From the NCBI GenBank assembly GCA_947581925.1, contig CANPWB010000007.1:1-63641 (forward strand): a stretch of DNA of 63,641 nucleotides. Reading direction: 5' to 3'. Shown piece after piece: positions 1 through 7,944 of this stretch (the first letter of the stretch is position 1; each line of letters starts with the position of its first letter). This DNA is from an uncultured Clostridia bacterium (GTDB taxonomy: Bacteria > Bacillota > Clostridia > Christensenellales > CAG-917). The position numbers and the translations under genes are program-made. A model generated the notes under the pieces. The model saw only the letters and a list, made by a program, of their open reading frames with translations, was not told the DNA's origin and searched no databases.

Positions 1-28
1 TATCGGAATACACCTTTGGGCGAGTCAC

Positions 29-60
29 AAAAACGGCGAGGAACTTTCCTCGCCGTTTTT
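29..60. terminator. Bidirectional intrinsic terminator after the defence operon
   Basis: A perfect 14-bp stem (29-42 with 47-60) with a 4-nt loop is flanked by A-runs and T-runs, so it can work in both directions. It lies about 40 bases after the stop codon of the leftward helicase gene and should end that operon. Confidence 0.85.
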
Positions 61-102
61 GCATAGTTTAAGAAATTATGTTCATCCGATTTTCGTACGA
101 TC

Positions 103-3100
103 TTAGTCCTCTTTTTTCGTGCGGCTCGTCTTATAGTAAGGACTCAAATTGATGAAATATTGCTTCATTTCGTCCTGCCGCGCCTCGTCGCAGTTTTTCA
201 GAATGTATTCGAGGAGTTCTTCCTGTCTCGCCTGTCCAAGCGTCAAACGGTAGAGCGACAAAATCTTGATTAGCCGTTCGTAGGAGAGAATATCGCGGGA
301 CAGCGGATACATGGGAATGATGCGCTCGATCTTCACCATGTCGTCCGTTTCGGTGAGCCCCCAATACGGGACAAGCTCGCTCGTCTCCTCGGTGTGTTCA
401 TGTGCTTCAGCGCGGGCAAACATCTCCTGCCAGACGTCTCTTTCAAAGCGCATTCCGCCGTAACGTTTTGCAACGTTTTGGCGGATCGCCAGACACTCAT
501 AACGATTGATTCTTCCTTCGCGCTGTTCGAGGTCGATGGGGTTGGACGGCAAATTCCAATGCACGATACGGCGGCAGTAGTTATGAAAATCCAATCCCTC
601 CTGTCCGATAGAGGTGGAAGCAAGGACAAAGGGACGAAAAGGCGAATTGAAGGCGTTTCGCATCATCTTCTTTCTGTCCGTATCTTCGTCGCGGTTGTCT
701 CCTTTCGTGAAGGCGACGGCAAAATGGGAACGCAGTCCTGCGCTTCTCTCTTTCTTGCCGTACACACGCGCTTTGAAGGTGTTGAATGTGTCGATATTAT
801 AAACGGTCGTTCGGATCTGCATAGAGCCCTTGAATGCACCGTGGATCATTGCGAGTGCGTTTTGATTGCTCTTATCGACGCCGCCCGCAAGGAGGTGGAT
901 ATACTCGTCGAACATGGCTTGAATATTTCCCGCCTTACAGTAGGATAGGACGTTCTGCCAATGCGCGTCGTCGTTTTTGCTTCCGAAGGAGAGATCGACG
1001 ACCGCCGTCCATTCGGGCGTATTCATGCGGGCAAGAAAAATGTGGGCAAGTTCCTCTGCGTATTCGGCGGCATTCTCCTCTTCGAATTTTCGATAGGCGC
1101 GATAGGCGCACACCGCGGGAGAAGCAATCGCAATATCCGTTAAAGTATCGAGAAGGTCGGCAGGACGTTTCCCGAGCCGCACCTCTCCCTCATCCGGAAG
1201 TTTCTTCGCCCAACTCAAAAGTTCTTCCAAATGGGCAAGATACGCCGAATTTTTCTGCGCCTTTTCTCTCTCCTTTGTCCGCTCTATGAATCGTACAACT
1301 TTCTCCGAATTTTTATCGAGTTGGAAGTCCAAAAGAAGAGGCGCAACGAAATACCAACGCTTGTCCTCCGCGCCCGTCGGATCGTCGGGATATGATGAGA
1401 GTGTTTCCGTGATTTTCCTCTTGATTTCCGCCTCTGTCTCAGAAAGAGTAAGTCCTCGGTTCATGCAGTCGATGGGATCGTAACAATCGGCGAGCGCAAA
1501 CGACGGGTAAATGAGACAGAAGAGCGACATCGCGGCGGGACGGTCGCCGTCTAACTTGAAATTTAGTTTAGGGAGAGGATAGCGCTTGCTTTCTTCACTG
1601 AAATAGTGCGTTTCGCGCCGTTCGACTTTTGCAAGGCGTCCGATCGTGCGCCGTTCCGCCTCATAGGAGAGAATCCCCGCAAGCATCCGCGGGACCATCT
1701 CCCAAGAAGAAAAGATGAGCGTCTTTGTAAAGTTCTCCGCGCCGCGGTAAGGTCCCGCTTCGGGAACATAGTACGGTTTGGCGGGCGGCACCCACAATAG
1801 GAGTTCGCTCTTCACGTTTTCTTCAAACGTGTGCCGCATAACGTTTTCAAGCCGTGCGTTGCAGAGCGGGACTTTTTCGTAGGTGTCCAGCGATTTTCTC
1901 TTCAAAAAGAAGGTTTCGCGGTTGAGTTTTCCGAGTTTTTCGGGATTTTTCTTGAAATATTCCTCGATTTTCTGTTTCAGTTTATACCCGCGCATGAAGG
2001 AGAGAAGATACGGACAGGACTTCACATAATCTGCGGGGACACGCTCGCCCGCAATTTCATCGAGAAGCTTTTGCATCTGCACATAGGACTTTATATCGCT
2101 GTCCGAAACGGTCAGCGCGGCTTTCACGTCGGCGTCGTCGATGAGGTCGGCGCTTCCCTTCGCTTCGATCCGCTCCGTGCGGCAGACGTGCGCATACATG
2201 GCATCTTCCGCGGCGCTTTTCGCCTCTAAAACGGCAGTCTCCCCGTTAGTGAATTCTTTGAGCCGCAGGGAATAGTTGTTCCAAATCTCCTTGAACTCTG
2301 CCTCTTTGGCGGGATCTGCCGTCAAGAAGTTCATGACATCCAAAAATTCGGAATAATGTTCGTCCACTTGCGTCTCGTCGATCTCTTCCATCGTGGAATA
2401 CATCTTGTAGGGTGTTGCGGACAAAAGCAGCATCCGCACATTTTTGTTGCCGAAAAATTTCCCCGCGAGCATACCCGTTTCGGTGTCGGGATCGGACGCA
2501 AGCAAAAACTTGAAACGCTGAAATTCGTCCATGATGACGAGGTCGGGTTCCAATCTCTCCAAAGAGAGTTTTGCGAAAATCACGCGCAGTTTTCCGTAGA
2601 TTCTGAGATCATACCGTTCCCCATTCCTTATTGTCTCGCATACGGCGGCAAGTTCTTCCAAACAGCTCATTCCGTTGGGCTGTTTTTCGGACAGCGCACG
2701 CGAGACGCCCTCAATCATAAATTTCAAATATTTTCCCGAGGATGCCTTATCGCACCTCAACACTTCGTTCTCGTAGTAGTCTTTACACCAACTTGCCCAT
2801 GCCTTTTCGGCATCGTAACGAAGGAGAATTTCGAGTTCGGGAAGGTAGCGTTCAAGCTCAGGAAGCCGACGCAGGATCGCAAACATCAGCGCGCGTTCAT
2901 TGACTGTCCCGCCGCCCGTCGTCATGCGGAAAGATGTGTCGGGCGTCAAGGGGATGAGCTGGATATAGCTGTTTTTGACCGCCTCGTCGCTCTCCTGCAA
3001 AAAAATATTGAGATGTTGCATGGAGAGACGGGAGGATGCCATATTCTCCGTGCGAAGTTCCTGCGTGATTTTAAGTTTGTTCAAATTCTGCTCCGCGATT

Positions 3101-3351
3101 GCCGCATTGGAACAGACATAGACGACTTTTACGAGATCATCGCCCTGCGCTTTTCGAAGGCGGGCGAATTTTGCGATTGTCCCTCGGGCGATAAGCGTCT
3201 TTCCGAGTCCGACTTCGTCGGAAACGAGAACGCGCTTTACACCACTTTTATAGAGCGCGTCGATGCGTTCCACCGTCGCACGTTGGAAATCTTTGAGTCC
3301 GCCCATGATGCGGGCTTCTATTTCGTCGAGTTTTTCTGATACGCTACTCAT
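103..3351 (-). CDS. SNF2-like superfamily 2 helicase, defence-operon subunit
   Basis: A 1082-aa protein with helicase motifs in order: motif I DEVGLGKT at about residues 45-52, motif II DEFQRF near 273, motif III SATP near 312, a motif IV-like FSSWE near 550, and motifs V-VI (STSIGQEGLDFH, then QREGRINRY) near 925-950. The ~600-residue gap between motifs III and V holds a large insertion of unknown role. DEVGLGKT and the Q-x-x-GR-x-x-R box are typical of SNF2-like translocases found in defence systems. It is the last gene of a three-gene operon. Its ATG shares 8 bases with the end of the PLD gene, so it is probably translationally coupled. It presumably supplies ATP-driven movement on DNA for the PLD-type partner; this is inferred from context. 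Confidence 0.85.
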   Translation of the reverse strand: MSSVSEKLDEIEARIMGGLKDFQRATVERIDALYKSGVKRVLVSDEVGLGKTLIARGTIAKFARLRKAQGDDLVKVVYVCSNAAIAEQNLNKLKITQELRTENMASSRLSMQHLNIFLQESDEAVKNSYIQLIPLTPDTSFRMTTGGGTVNERALMFAILRRLPELERYLPELEILLRYDAEKAWASWCKDYYENEVLRCDKASSGKYLKFMIEGVSRALSEKQPNGMSCLEELAAVCETIRNGERYDLRIYGKLRVIFAKLSLERLEPDLVIMDEFQRFKFLLASDPDTETGMLAGKFFGNKNVRMLLLSATPYKMYSTMEEIDETQVDEHYSEFLDVMNFLTADPAKEAEFKEIWNNYSLRLKEFTNGETAVLEAKSAAEDAMYAHVCRTERIEAKGSADLIDDADVKAALTVSDSDIKSYVQMQKLLDEIAGERVPADYVKSCPYLLSFMRGYKLKQKIEEYFKKNPEKLGKLNRETFFLKRKSLDTYEKVPLCNARLENVMRHTFEENVKSELLLWVPPAKPYYVPEAGPYRGAENFTKTLIFSSWEMVPRMLAGILSYEAERRTIGRLAKVERRETHYFSEESKRYPLPKLNFKLDGDRPAAMSLFCLIYPSFALADCYDPIDCMNRGLTLSETEAEIKRKITETLSSYPDDPTGAEDKRWYFVAPLLLDFQLDKNSEKVVRFIERTKEREKAQKNSAYLAHLEELLSWAKKLPDEGEVRLGKRPADLLDTLTDIAIASPAVCAYRAYRKFEEENAAEYAEELAHIFLARMNTPEWTAVVDLSFGSKNDDAHWQNVLSYCKAGNIQAMFDEYIHLLAGGVDKSNQNALAMIHGAFKGSMQIRTTVYNIDTFNTFKARVYGKKERSAGLRSHFAVAFTKGDNRDEDTDRKKMMRNAFNSPFRPFVLASTSIGQEGLDFHNYCRRIVHWNLPSNPIDLEQREGRINRYECLAIRQNVAKRYGGMRFERDVWQEMFARAEAHEHTEETSELVPYWGLTETDDMVKIERIIPMYPLSRDILSYERLIKILSLYRLTLGQARQEELLEYILKNCDEARQDEMKQYFINLSPYYKTSRTKKED

Positions 3352-5134
3352 TGATTTTTACGACCTTTTTGAATGTCTCGTAAAGCCTTGTAAATTCCTG
3401 CGGGACGACATTTTCTCCGCGGATGGACTTCATCAAAAAATCTATCTCTTTGAAACGCGCGGGTTCGCGTGCCGCGGCAAGAAGCATCTTCTCGTAGAGC
3501 GCGGCGGGAAGTTCGGTTTTGGAGTTGTTTCCCGCGGCAGAGTGCGTCGCCTCCAATGCGGAGAGCGCAGGTTCGTCACCGAGCAGGAATGAGAGATATT
3601 GCACAAAGCTCTTTTGATTGCAGACTACGCTCGAAACGATCGTGTCGTCGCGTGAGGCGGGAATGCCTTCCGTCGGTACGATGATGACTCGTTCCAGCGA
3701 TTCCTCGTCCTTTTTGACTGTAATACGATAAAAAGAAGTCAATTCTCCGAGGGGAAGCCCTTCAAATTCGATCGTCTCAGAGATATCCTTTTGTCTTGCC
3801 GCGAATAAGGGGCAAATCAAAACTTCCGCACCGAGAAAGTCGAGTTTTCCGCAATTCGGGACGGTCATCTTCACACGGTACAATTCGCCGTCCGCTTCTG
3901 CGTTCGCATAAGGACGAGTGCGGCAGACCGCTTTCACGATTTTGTCCAAACGACTGTCCGCCGTAGATTCTTCTTGCGCAAAGGTCGTCAGATCGATCGG
4001 CTCGAAGGGATTCTTCGCTTCGTCTTTCCCGAACAGTTCTTCTCGGAGCTTTTCGAGGTTCAGATACCGATTGAGCGTTTTCAAGTGTATCATGAACTCG
4101 ATATTGCCCGCGAGCGCATTTCTCGATGCATTCATGGAGCCGAGAAAGAGATCGACCGACGAATACTTTCGGGAGAGGTAGAGTTTTGCATGAATGTCCT
4201 GCTGCTGTACGGTTTCGTTTTCGCCGTCCGAATATGTCCCTTCGCCGTTTACGACTTCGTCGCGCATACAGAAAATTTTGAACTTTGAACAGTCCTCTGC
4301 TCGGAGTTTGGAAAGAGATTCTCTCCGCGTAACAAGAACGGCTTCTTCGCCTATAAGCCCATCGAGCGCCTTTATTTCGCCGTTTGAAAGGAAGGGCGAC
4401 ATGACGAAAAGGTCGTCGTACTTTTTCGACGACAGCCGCAGTACGTTGCGAATATCCGTCTGCATCCGATCGATCCCGATTGGCAGAAATTCATAATCCG
4501 TAAAGGGTTTCTTTATCTCAAAGCACACACGGTCGAGATCGGAGATAAGGGAGCGGATACCCCGCTTTTTCTCCTTCCCGAGTGGCGTTTTCGGGAGACC
4601 GTCCGCAAGGAAAGCGAGGAAATCTTTGAGCGGCGCGTTTTTCTCCGTCTGTTCCTCCGAAAGCGTTCCGTCCATCGAAAAGACGACGTCCCAACTGTGG
4701 TCAAATGTCAAATTTCTCGAAAGTACGACCACGCGATACAGGGACACCATGTCCGTGTTTCGATAGCGCAAGAGCCACATTTTCGGGTGAAAAGAGGAAT
4801 ATGCCGCACCGCGCCTTTTCGGCATGACGACCTCAAATACGATATTTTCGAGGAGTGCGTGCAGTTTGGTAACTTTTTGAGGAACTTTGATCTGCCCGCC
4901 CTCGCAAAAAAGCGCGAGCTTTTCGCCCGTGCGGTGGAGCGTGTCGAGGATATAGATGGGGTTGTCCAGTAGTTCGCTGTCCGTCTCTTCTCCGAGCGAC
5001 AGGCTCATACACGCGCCGACGAGCGCGTTCAAATCGAGGGAATACGTCGTGCCAACGGCAAAGTCGAGCGCATATCCCGCGGGAGGCGCGAGCAGTTTCC
5101 CGTAATCGCTTCTGTCTGTATTCGGATCAAACAT
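3344..5134 (-). CDS. Phospholipase D-superfamily protein (putative nuclease), defence operon
   Basis: 596 aa from the ATG at 5134, which overlaps the end of the upstream DUF6361 gene by 8 bases; an upstream in-frame ATG at 5239 would lie well inside that gene and is less likely. Two PLD-like half-motifs are visible: an N-terminal FHPKMW followed by LSRN, and a central DIHAKLYLS followed by LGSMNASRN. Each shows HxK followed by a Ser-x-Asn. HKD-family proteins act as phosphodiesterases, and in defence systems they are often nucleases paired with helicases. The aspartate of the classical HxK(x4)D is not obvious, so activity is not certain. The C-terminal ~200 residues are of unknown fold. It sits between the DUF6361 and helicase genes with matching 8-base overlaps on both sides. 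Confidence 0.8.
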   Translation of the reverse strand: MFDPNTDRSDYGKLLAPPAGYALDFAVGTTYSLDLNALVGACMSLSLGEETDSELLDNPIYILDTLHRTGEKLALFCEGGQIKVPQKVTKLHALLENIVFEVVMPKRRGAAYSSFHPKMWLLRYRNTDMVSLYRVVVLSRNLTFDHSWDVVFSMDGTLSEEQTEKNAPLKDFLAFLADGLPKTPLGKEKKRGIRSLISDLDRVCFEIKKPFTDYEFLPIGIDRMQTDIRNVLRLSSKKYDDLFVMSPFLSNGEIKALDGLIGEEAVLVTRRESLSKLRAEDCSKFKIFCMRDEVVNGEGTYSDGENETVQQQDIHAKLYLSRKYSSVDLFLGSMNASRNALAGNIEFMIHLKTLNRYLNLEKLREELFGKDEAKNPFEPIDLTTFAQEESTADSRLDKIVKAVCRTRPYANAEADGELYRVKMTVPNCGKLDFLGAEVLICPLFAARQKDISETIEFEGLPLGELTSFYRITVKKDEESLERVIIVPTEGIPASRDDTIVSSVVCNQKSFVQYLSFLLGDEPALSALEATHSAAGNNSKTELPAALYEKMLLAAAREPARFKEIDFLMKSIRGENVVPQEFTRLYETFKKVVKINE

Positions 5135-6326
5135 TGTTCTCCCCCTCGAAAATATCGGAAATGATTGTCCGCGCGTTCGGAAAACGGTAGTCGAGATAGC
5201 CACCACCGAACCATGCCTCGGGATCGAACGTCCCCGCATGATAGCATTTGGAGCGGCTCTCGCCCTTAATACTGCGTTCGCGCTCTTTGATTTGCCGTTT
5301 CAGCTCCTCTTCGTCGCGTATGCGCATGGCGTTCTGCGCGGCGAGGAGAAACCGTTTCAGCCGCCCGTTTGCAATCCCGAGCCGCAGAAAAATCGTTTCG
5401 ATATCGACATCCGCCCACGCCTCGAAATTCTCCGAGATTTTTTGAAATTCTTCCGCCGCGCGTTTGTTTTCGCCGCTCGAGACGATCACATTGTAGACCA
5501 CGCGCAGAGCGTATAGGAATTTGGAGAAGTCGAGCGCGAGTTTATACTCCCGTTGAAGGTGTTCGGGAACGAACGCTCCGATCTCCTCAAAGGACCCCGC
5601 GGCGCAGAATTCTCGCTTGTTCTTTTCGAGAATATCCGCAAGCAGACTTCCTTTTGCGTTTTCGATGATCTTCTCCTTCAAAAACGCCGCCTCGGATTTT
5701 GTGAGCCGCAGGGAAAGATCGTTTCGCCATGTGTCGCGTTTGAAATCCACGGGGACGTCGAAGTAGTGATAGAGATGCGCCTCGCCCGCGTCGAGGTCGT
5801 CCATGTCGTCGCCGTCGTTTCGGTTCCCGAGTTTTCCGAAGCTCCTTATCTGCGCCTTCCTGCTCTTCTGTGCGCACATCACTTTGAGATAGCCCGAAAG
5901 GGAGAGCTTGTCCCGCGTAAAGATACCGAATTTGCGAAGTCCCGCCCAATAGAGAACGGAGGGGGCGCGCTTGACCCAATTCTCCCGTCCGATCGCATCG
6001 TTCCCGATAATTCCTTGTCGGTTATCGCTATGTACCTCGCAAAGTTTTTCGCAACACTCCCGCTCGATCTCATAGAGCATTTCCGAGGCTTTTTCGGGCG
6101 TGAAAATATCCGAAAGTTCTACCGTCCTGCAAGCGTACGGTATGATAAGGAAGTATTTCGCCTTTGTTTGAAGGGTGGAAGTCCCCGGGAAAAACAATTC
6201 CGCGAAGCCGTCCCTTATGGGAGAGATGCCAAGCTCGTCGAGCGTTCCTCTCTCCCCGAGAGAGGCGAGAACGTTCAGCACCTTGCTTCGCTCATTCCTT
6301 GAAAAATCGATCCAACCTATTTCCAT
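5127..6326 (-). CDS. DUF6361-type protein, first gene of the defence operon
   Basis: 399 aa. The N-terminus (GWIDFS, then GTLDELGI, then FFPGTST, then AKYFLIIPY) matches my memory of the DUF6361 family, whose biochemical role is unknown to me. No catalytic motif is evident. The C-terminal third is charged and likely helical (KEKIIENAK, KRQIKERER) and ends just after WFGGGYLDYRFPNAR. It is the promoter-proximal gene, ahead of the PLD and helicase genes, and its stop is overlapped by the PLD start. Its position suggests a sensor, adaptor or recognition subunit; that is inference from context only. The Shine-Dalgarno sequence (AAGGGA) is modest. Confidence 0.75.
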   Translation of the reverse strand: MEIGWIDFSRNERSKVLNVLASLGERGTLDELGISPIRDGFAELFFPGTSTLQTKAKYFLIIPYACRTVELSDIFTPEKASEMLYEIERECCEKLCEVHSDNRQGIIGNDAIGRENWVKRAPSVLYWAGLRKFGIFTRDKLSLSGYLKVMCAQKSRKAQIRSFGKLGNRNDGDDMDDLDAGEAHLYHYFDVPVDFKRDTWRNDLSLRLTKSEAAFLKEKIIENAKGSLLADILEKNKREFCAAGSFEEIGAFVPEHLQREYKLALDFSKFLYALRVVYNVIVSSGENKRAAEEFQKISENFEAWADVDIETIFLRLGIANGRLKRFLLAAQNAMRIRDEEELKRQIKERERSIKGESRSKCYHAGTFDPEAWFGGGYLDYRFPNARTIISDIFEGENNV

Positions 6327-6358
6327 GCTTTATCCCTTTTGCGTGAGTTTTGCTCTCT

Positions 6359-6391
6359 ATTATATCCTTGAAATATGACAGCCACTGTCAT
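6359..6391 (-). promoter_or_regulatory. Promoter of the defence operon with a dyad operator over the -35
   Basis: On the minus strand a consensus -10 TATAAT lies at 6364-6359, about 33 bases before the DUF6361 ATG. No good -35 box stands at the right distance. That place is taken by a perfect 7-bp inverted repeat, ATGACAG-N3-CTGTCAT (6375-6391). A weak -35 covered by a dyad suggests control by a DNA-binding regulator; no regulator gene is visible beside it. Confidence 0.55.
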
Positions 6392-6427
6392 CATTGAAAA
6401 GATTTTCGTCCTTATCCGACATATTTT

Positions 6428-6457
6428 ATTTTACCATAAAATCGCCATATAAGGCAA
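6428..6457 (-). promoter_or_regulatory. Possible second, upstream promoter for the defence operon
   Basis: On the minus strand, TTGCCT (6457-6452) and TAAAAT (6433-6428) are separated by 18 bases. It points toward the DUF6361 gene and could give basal transcription through the dyad site. Confidence 0.4.
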
Positions 6458-6535
6458 GTGAAACTTATCACCTCTACCCGAAAGAGGAAATTTTGATGGT
6501 CAAGGACGACTCCGATTGGAGGCAAAAACCAAAAA

Positions 6536-6592
6536 GCGGGTTTCCCGCTTGTTGACGGCCGAAAGTACGTTGTGGCACTTTCCTTATCCTGC
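6536..6592. repeat. Left arm of a split inverted repeat
   Basis: Two blocks, GCGGGTTTCCCGCTTG (6536-6551) and CACTTTCCTTATCCTGC (6576-6592), recur as exact reverse complements at 7353-7368 and 7308-7324, in the correct mirrored order. The arms bracket about 715 bases containing the Shine-Dalgarno-like repeats. Each arm also holds a local hairpin (AGCGGG with CCCGCT). Confidence 0.8.
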
Positions 6593-6952
6593 CTCCCTAT
6601 TTCGGCAAATTTGCCACAGTTCGAATAAGAAATTTTGATGAAATTTTTGATTTAGGGGGTACGATTTTGCCTGAAAATCGCCCTTCTTAGTGAAGGGGTA
6701 TCGCAAGCGACATTCTCGGCGCAGGAAAACGCGGGCGCGCGGAAAGAAAAATTTTGAAGAATTTTGCGTTTAGACCCTTCGGTTTTGCCCAAAAATCGCC
6801 CCTTTAAGTGAAGGGGTTATTTCAGACAACCCTTTCACGCCATCAAATGAGTAAAGTTTTACACATTTGGCGGGCAAGAGAAAAAATTTTTGCGATTTGA
6901 TGTTGCATCTGCCAAAAAAATTCAACCATACCAAAGTGAGGGGTATAAAGCG

Positions 6953-6981
6953 ATGATTGCGCCATGATTGGAAAACTTTGA
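6953..6981 (+). CDS. Pair of overlapping micro-ORFs (MIAP, MIGKL)
   Basis: After the GAGGGG of repeat copy 3, an ATG at 6953 starts a 4-codon ORF (MIAP) whose TGA overlaps, as ATGA, the start of a 5-codon ORF (MIGKL, 6964-6981). The second stop falls inside a perfect hairpin, TGAGGTT-N3-AACCTCA (6979-6995). Translation is unproven; the arrangement resembles a leader or attenuator. Confidence 0.3.
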
Positions 6982-7082
6982 GGTTGCGAACCTCAAAAAG
7001 ATTCACCCATATAAAAGTGAGGAGGAAAGCGTATCAAACGCCAAATAATTCCGCCATACCAAAGTGAAAGGAGAAAATTCGT

Positions 7083-7118
7083 GTGAACAATTACGCAGAA
7101 ATGCTCCCCATACCATAG
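7083..7118 (+). CDS. Micro-ORF of 11 codons in the repeat array
   Basis: A GTG at 7083 follows AAAGGAG of repeat copy 5 with about 9 bases spacing and encodes MNNYAEMLPIP. Its stop lies just before the next GGAGG. Too short for a family assignment. Confidence 0.3.
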   Translation: MNNYAEMLPIP

Positions 7119-7133
7119 TAGGAGGTGATACCA

Positions 7134-7148
7134 ATGCAGAACGCATGA
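7134..7148 (+). CDS. Micro-ORF of 4 codons, coupled to the next ORF
   Basis: An ATG at 7134 (or an in-frame GTG at 7125) follows TAGGAGG of repeat copy 6 and encodes MQNA. Its TGA overlaps the ATG at 7145 as ATGA, so the following 25-codon ORF could be translated by coupling. Confidence 0.3.
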   Translation: MQNA

Positions 7149-7222
7149 CTTCCGCCGCAGTCGGTAAACAGTCGCAAAAAGAAAAACTTTTAAGGAGAAA
7201 TAATGCCATGAACACATCGTAA
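7145..7222 (+). CDS. Small basic peptide ORF, 25 aa
   Basis: An ATG overlapping the stop of the preceding micro-ORF starts a 25-codon ORF rich in Lys, Arg and Gln (MTSAAVGKQS, then QKEKLLRRNN). Near its end AAGGAG is followed by further tiny in-frame and out-of-frame ATGs. No known family; it may be a real peptide or part of a leader. Confidence 0.3.
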   Translation: MTSAAVGKQSQKEKLLRRNNAMNTS

Positions 7223-7307
7223 AAACGGAAGCAAAAGACAACCGCAAAAGCGATCTGTGGTAAGCAAACGGAAAGCAAAAGTGGGACGATTTTCGGAAAA
7301 AAGGGAA

Positions 7308-7368
7308 GCAGGATAAGGAAAGTGGGCAAATTCCCACTTTCGAGGTTTGGGGCAAGCGGGAAACCCGC
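7308..7368. repeat. Right arm of the split inverted repeat
   Basis: The reverse complements of the two left-arm blocks lie at 7308-7324 (17 of 17) and 7353-7368 (16 of 16). Between them is a separate palindrome, AAAGTGGG with CCCACTTT. The arm ends 40 bases before the next gene. Confidence 0.8.
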
Positions 7369-7408
7369 CTTCCCCTTTGGGACATTCAAAGACAAAACAG
7401 GAGGATAA

Positions 7409-7840
7409 ATGAAGAAGAAAGAAACGGAAAAGAGCGCGGATCGCCATATCCGCATTACGGACATATCGCTATTGGAACAGATAGACGAGATCATGCAGTA
7501 CCCCGAGTACAACAACTTCAACAAAGTAATATGCTCGGCGCTGTTCTACGGACTCCCCGCACTCCGCAAGGAGTTAAGCGGAGAAGTGGAACTGCCGCCC
7601 GCGACGAAAGAGCTTGAAGTGTTCACGCAGGAAGGCGCGGCGCGAGAGTTCTGCAAACTACTCATCCAACTCTTGAAGGAGGTAAACCTGAACGTGACTA
7701 TCAACAAGTCGATGCTCTCCTCGATCTTCAACGCCTGTGCGGACAATTTCGGCAAATCGTTTGCGGAAGGATGCTATGCCGTTACGCCCGATTATTTGGA
7801 GGATTTTGAACTTAAAGGACTGAAATCATTGAGCAAATAA
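7409..7840 (+). CDS. Hypothetical mobile-element protein, 143 aa
   Basis: Soluble 143-aa protein with a good ribosome-binding site (AGGAGG, 5 bases before the ATG). The N-terminal half (RHIRITDISLLEQIDEI, then NNFNKVICSALFYGLPAL) reads like a ribbon-helix-helix module: a short beta strand, then two helices with a conserved-looking NxFNKVI turn. The C-terminal half is helical with no motif I recognise. Small DNA-binding proteins of this type sit near the replication, mobilisation or recombinase genes of clostridial elements. The function is not established; a role in element regulation or mobilisation is a guess. Confidence 0.6.
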   Translation: MKKKETEKSADRHIRITDISLLEQIDEIMQYPEYNNFNKVICSALFYGLPALRKELSGEVELPPATKELEVFTQEGAAREFCKLLIQLLKEVNLNVTINKSMLSSIFNACADNFGKSFAEGCYAVTPDYLEDFELKGLKSLSK

Positions 7841-7870
7841 AAAATAGCGTGGATTCATAGCGCAAACCCC

Positions 7871-7920
7871 TTGACTCTTCGGCTGAGATAGTGTAAAATA
7901 TATGTGTCGTATGAATACGA
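7871..7920 (+). promoter_or_regulatory. SigA-type promoter with a downstream dyad operator
   Basis: TTGACT (7871-7876), 17 bases, TAAAAT (7894-7899): a near-consensus promoter. Immediately downstream, around the expected start of transcription, lies an inverted repeat TCGTAT-GA-ATACGA (7907-7920), a likely repressor site. It would drive the next element genes through the recombinase. Confidence 0.65.
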
Positions 7921-7944
7921 TTGATATATTTTACGGAGGTTATT

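Larger units (their letters stand above)
6669..7222 (+). repeat. Six imperfect repeats of a Shine-Dalgarno-like motif
   Basis: The motif AAAGTGAGGGG and variants occurs at about 6688, 6806, 6933, 7014, 7061 and 7114, usually preceded by CCATACC or a related CAT-rich string. The first two copies lie within a longer ~75-bp imperfect direct repeat containing TTTTGCC and AAAATCGCCC. Later copies look like strong ribosome-binding sites followed by very short ORFs. The spacing (118, 127, 81, 47 and 53 bases) is irregular, so this is neither a CRISPR nor a simple tandem repeat. Apart from the tiny ORFs listed separately I see no gene in this stretch. Confidence 0.7.

Noticed and set aside
3263-3592. 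Short rightward readings opposite the PLD and helicase genes
   Set aside because: Antisense shadows of the defence operon without ribosome-binding sites or domains.
103-6326. Classification of the operon as a type I or DISARM system
   Set aside because: No methylase, HsdS/HsdM or DUF1998 gene is present; only a helicase and a PLD protein are shared with such systems.
6993-7524. Two leftward readings over the repeat array
   Set aside because: Their recurring peptides simply mirror the Shine-Dalgarno-like repeats and they have no start signals; the rightward 143-aa gene is better supported.
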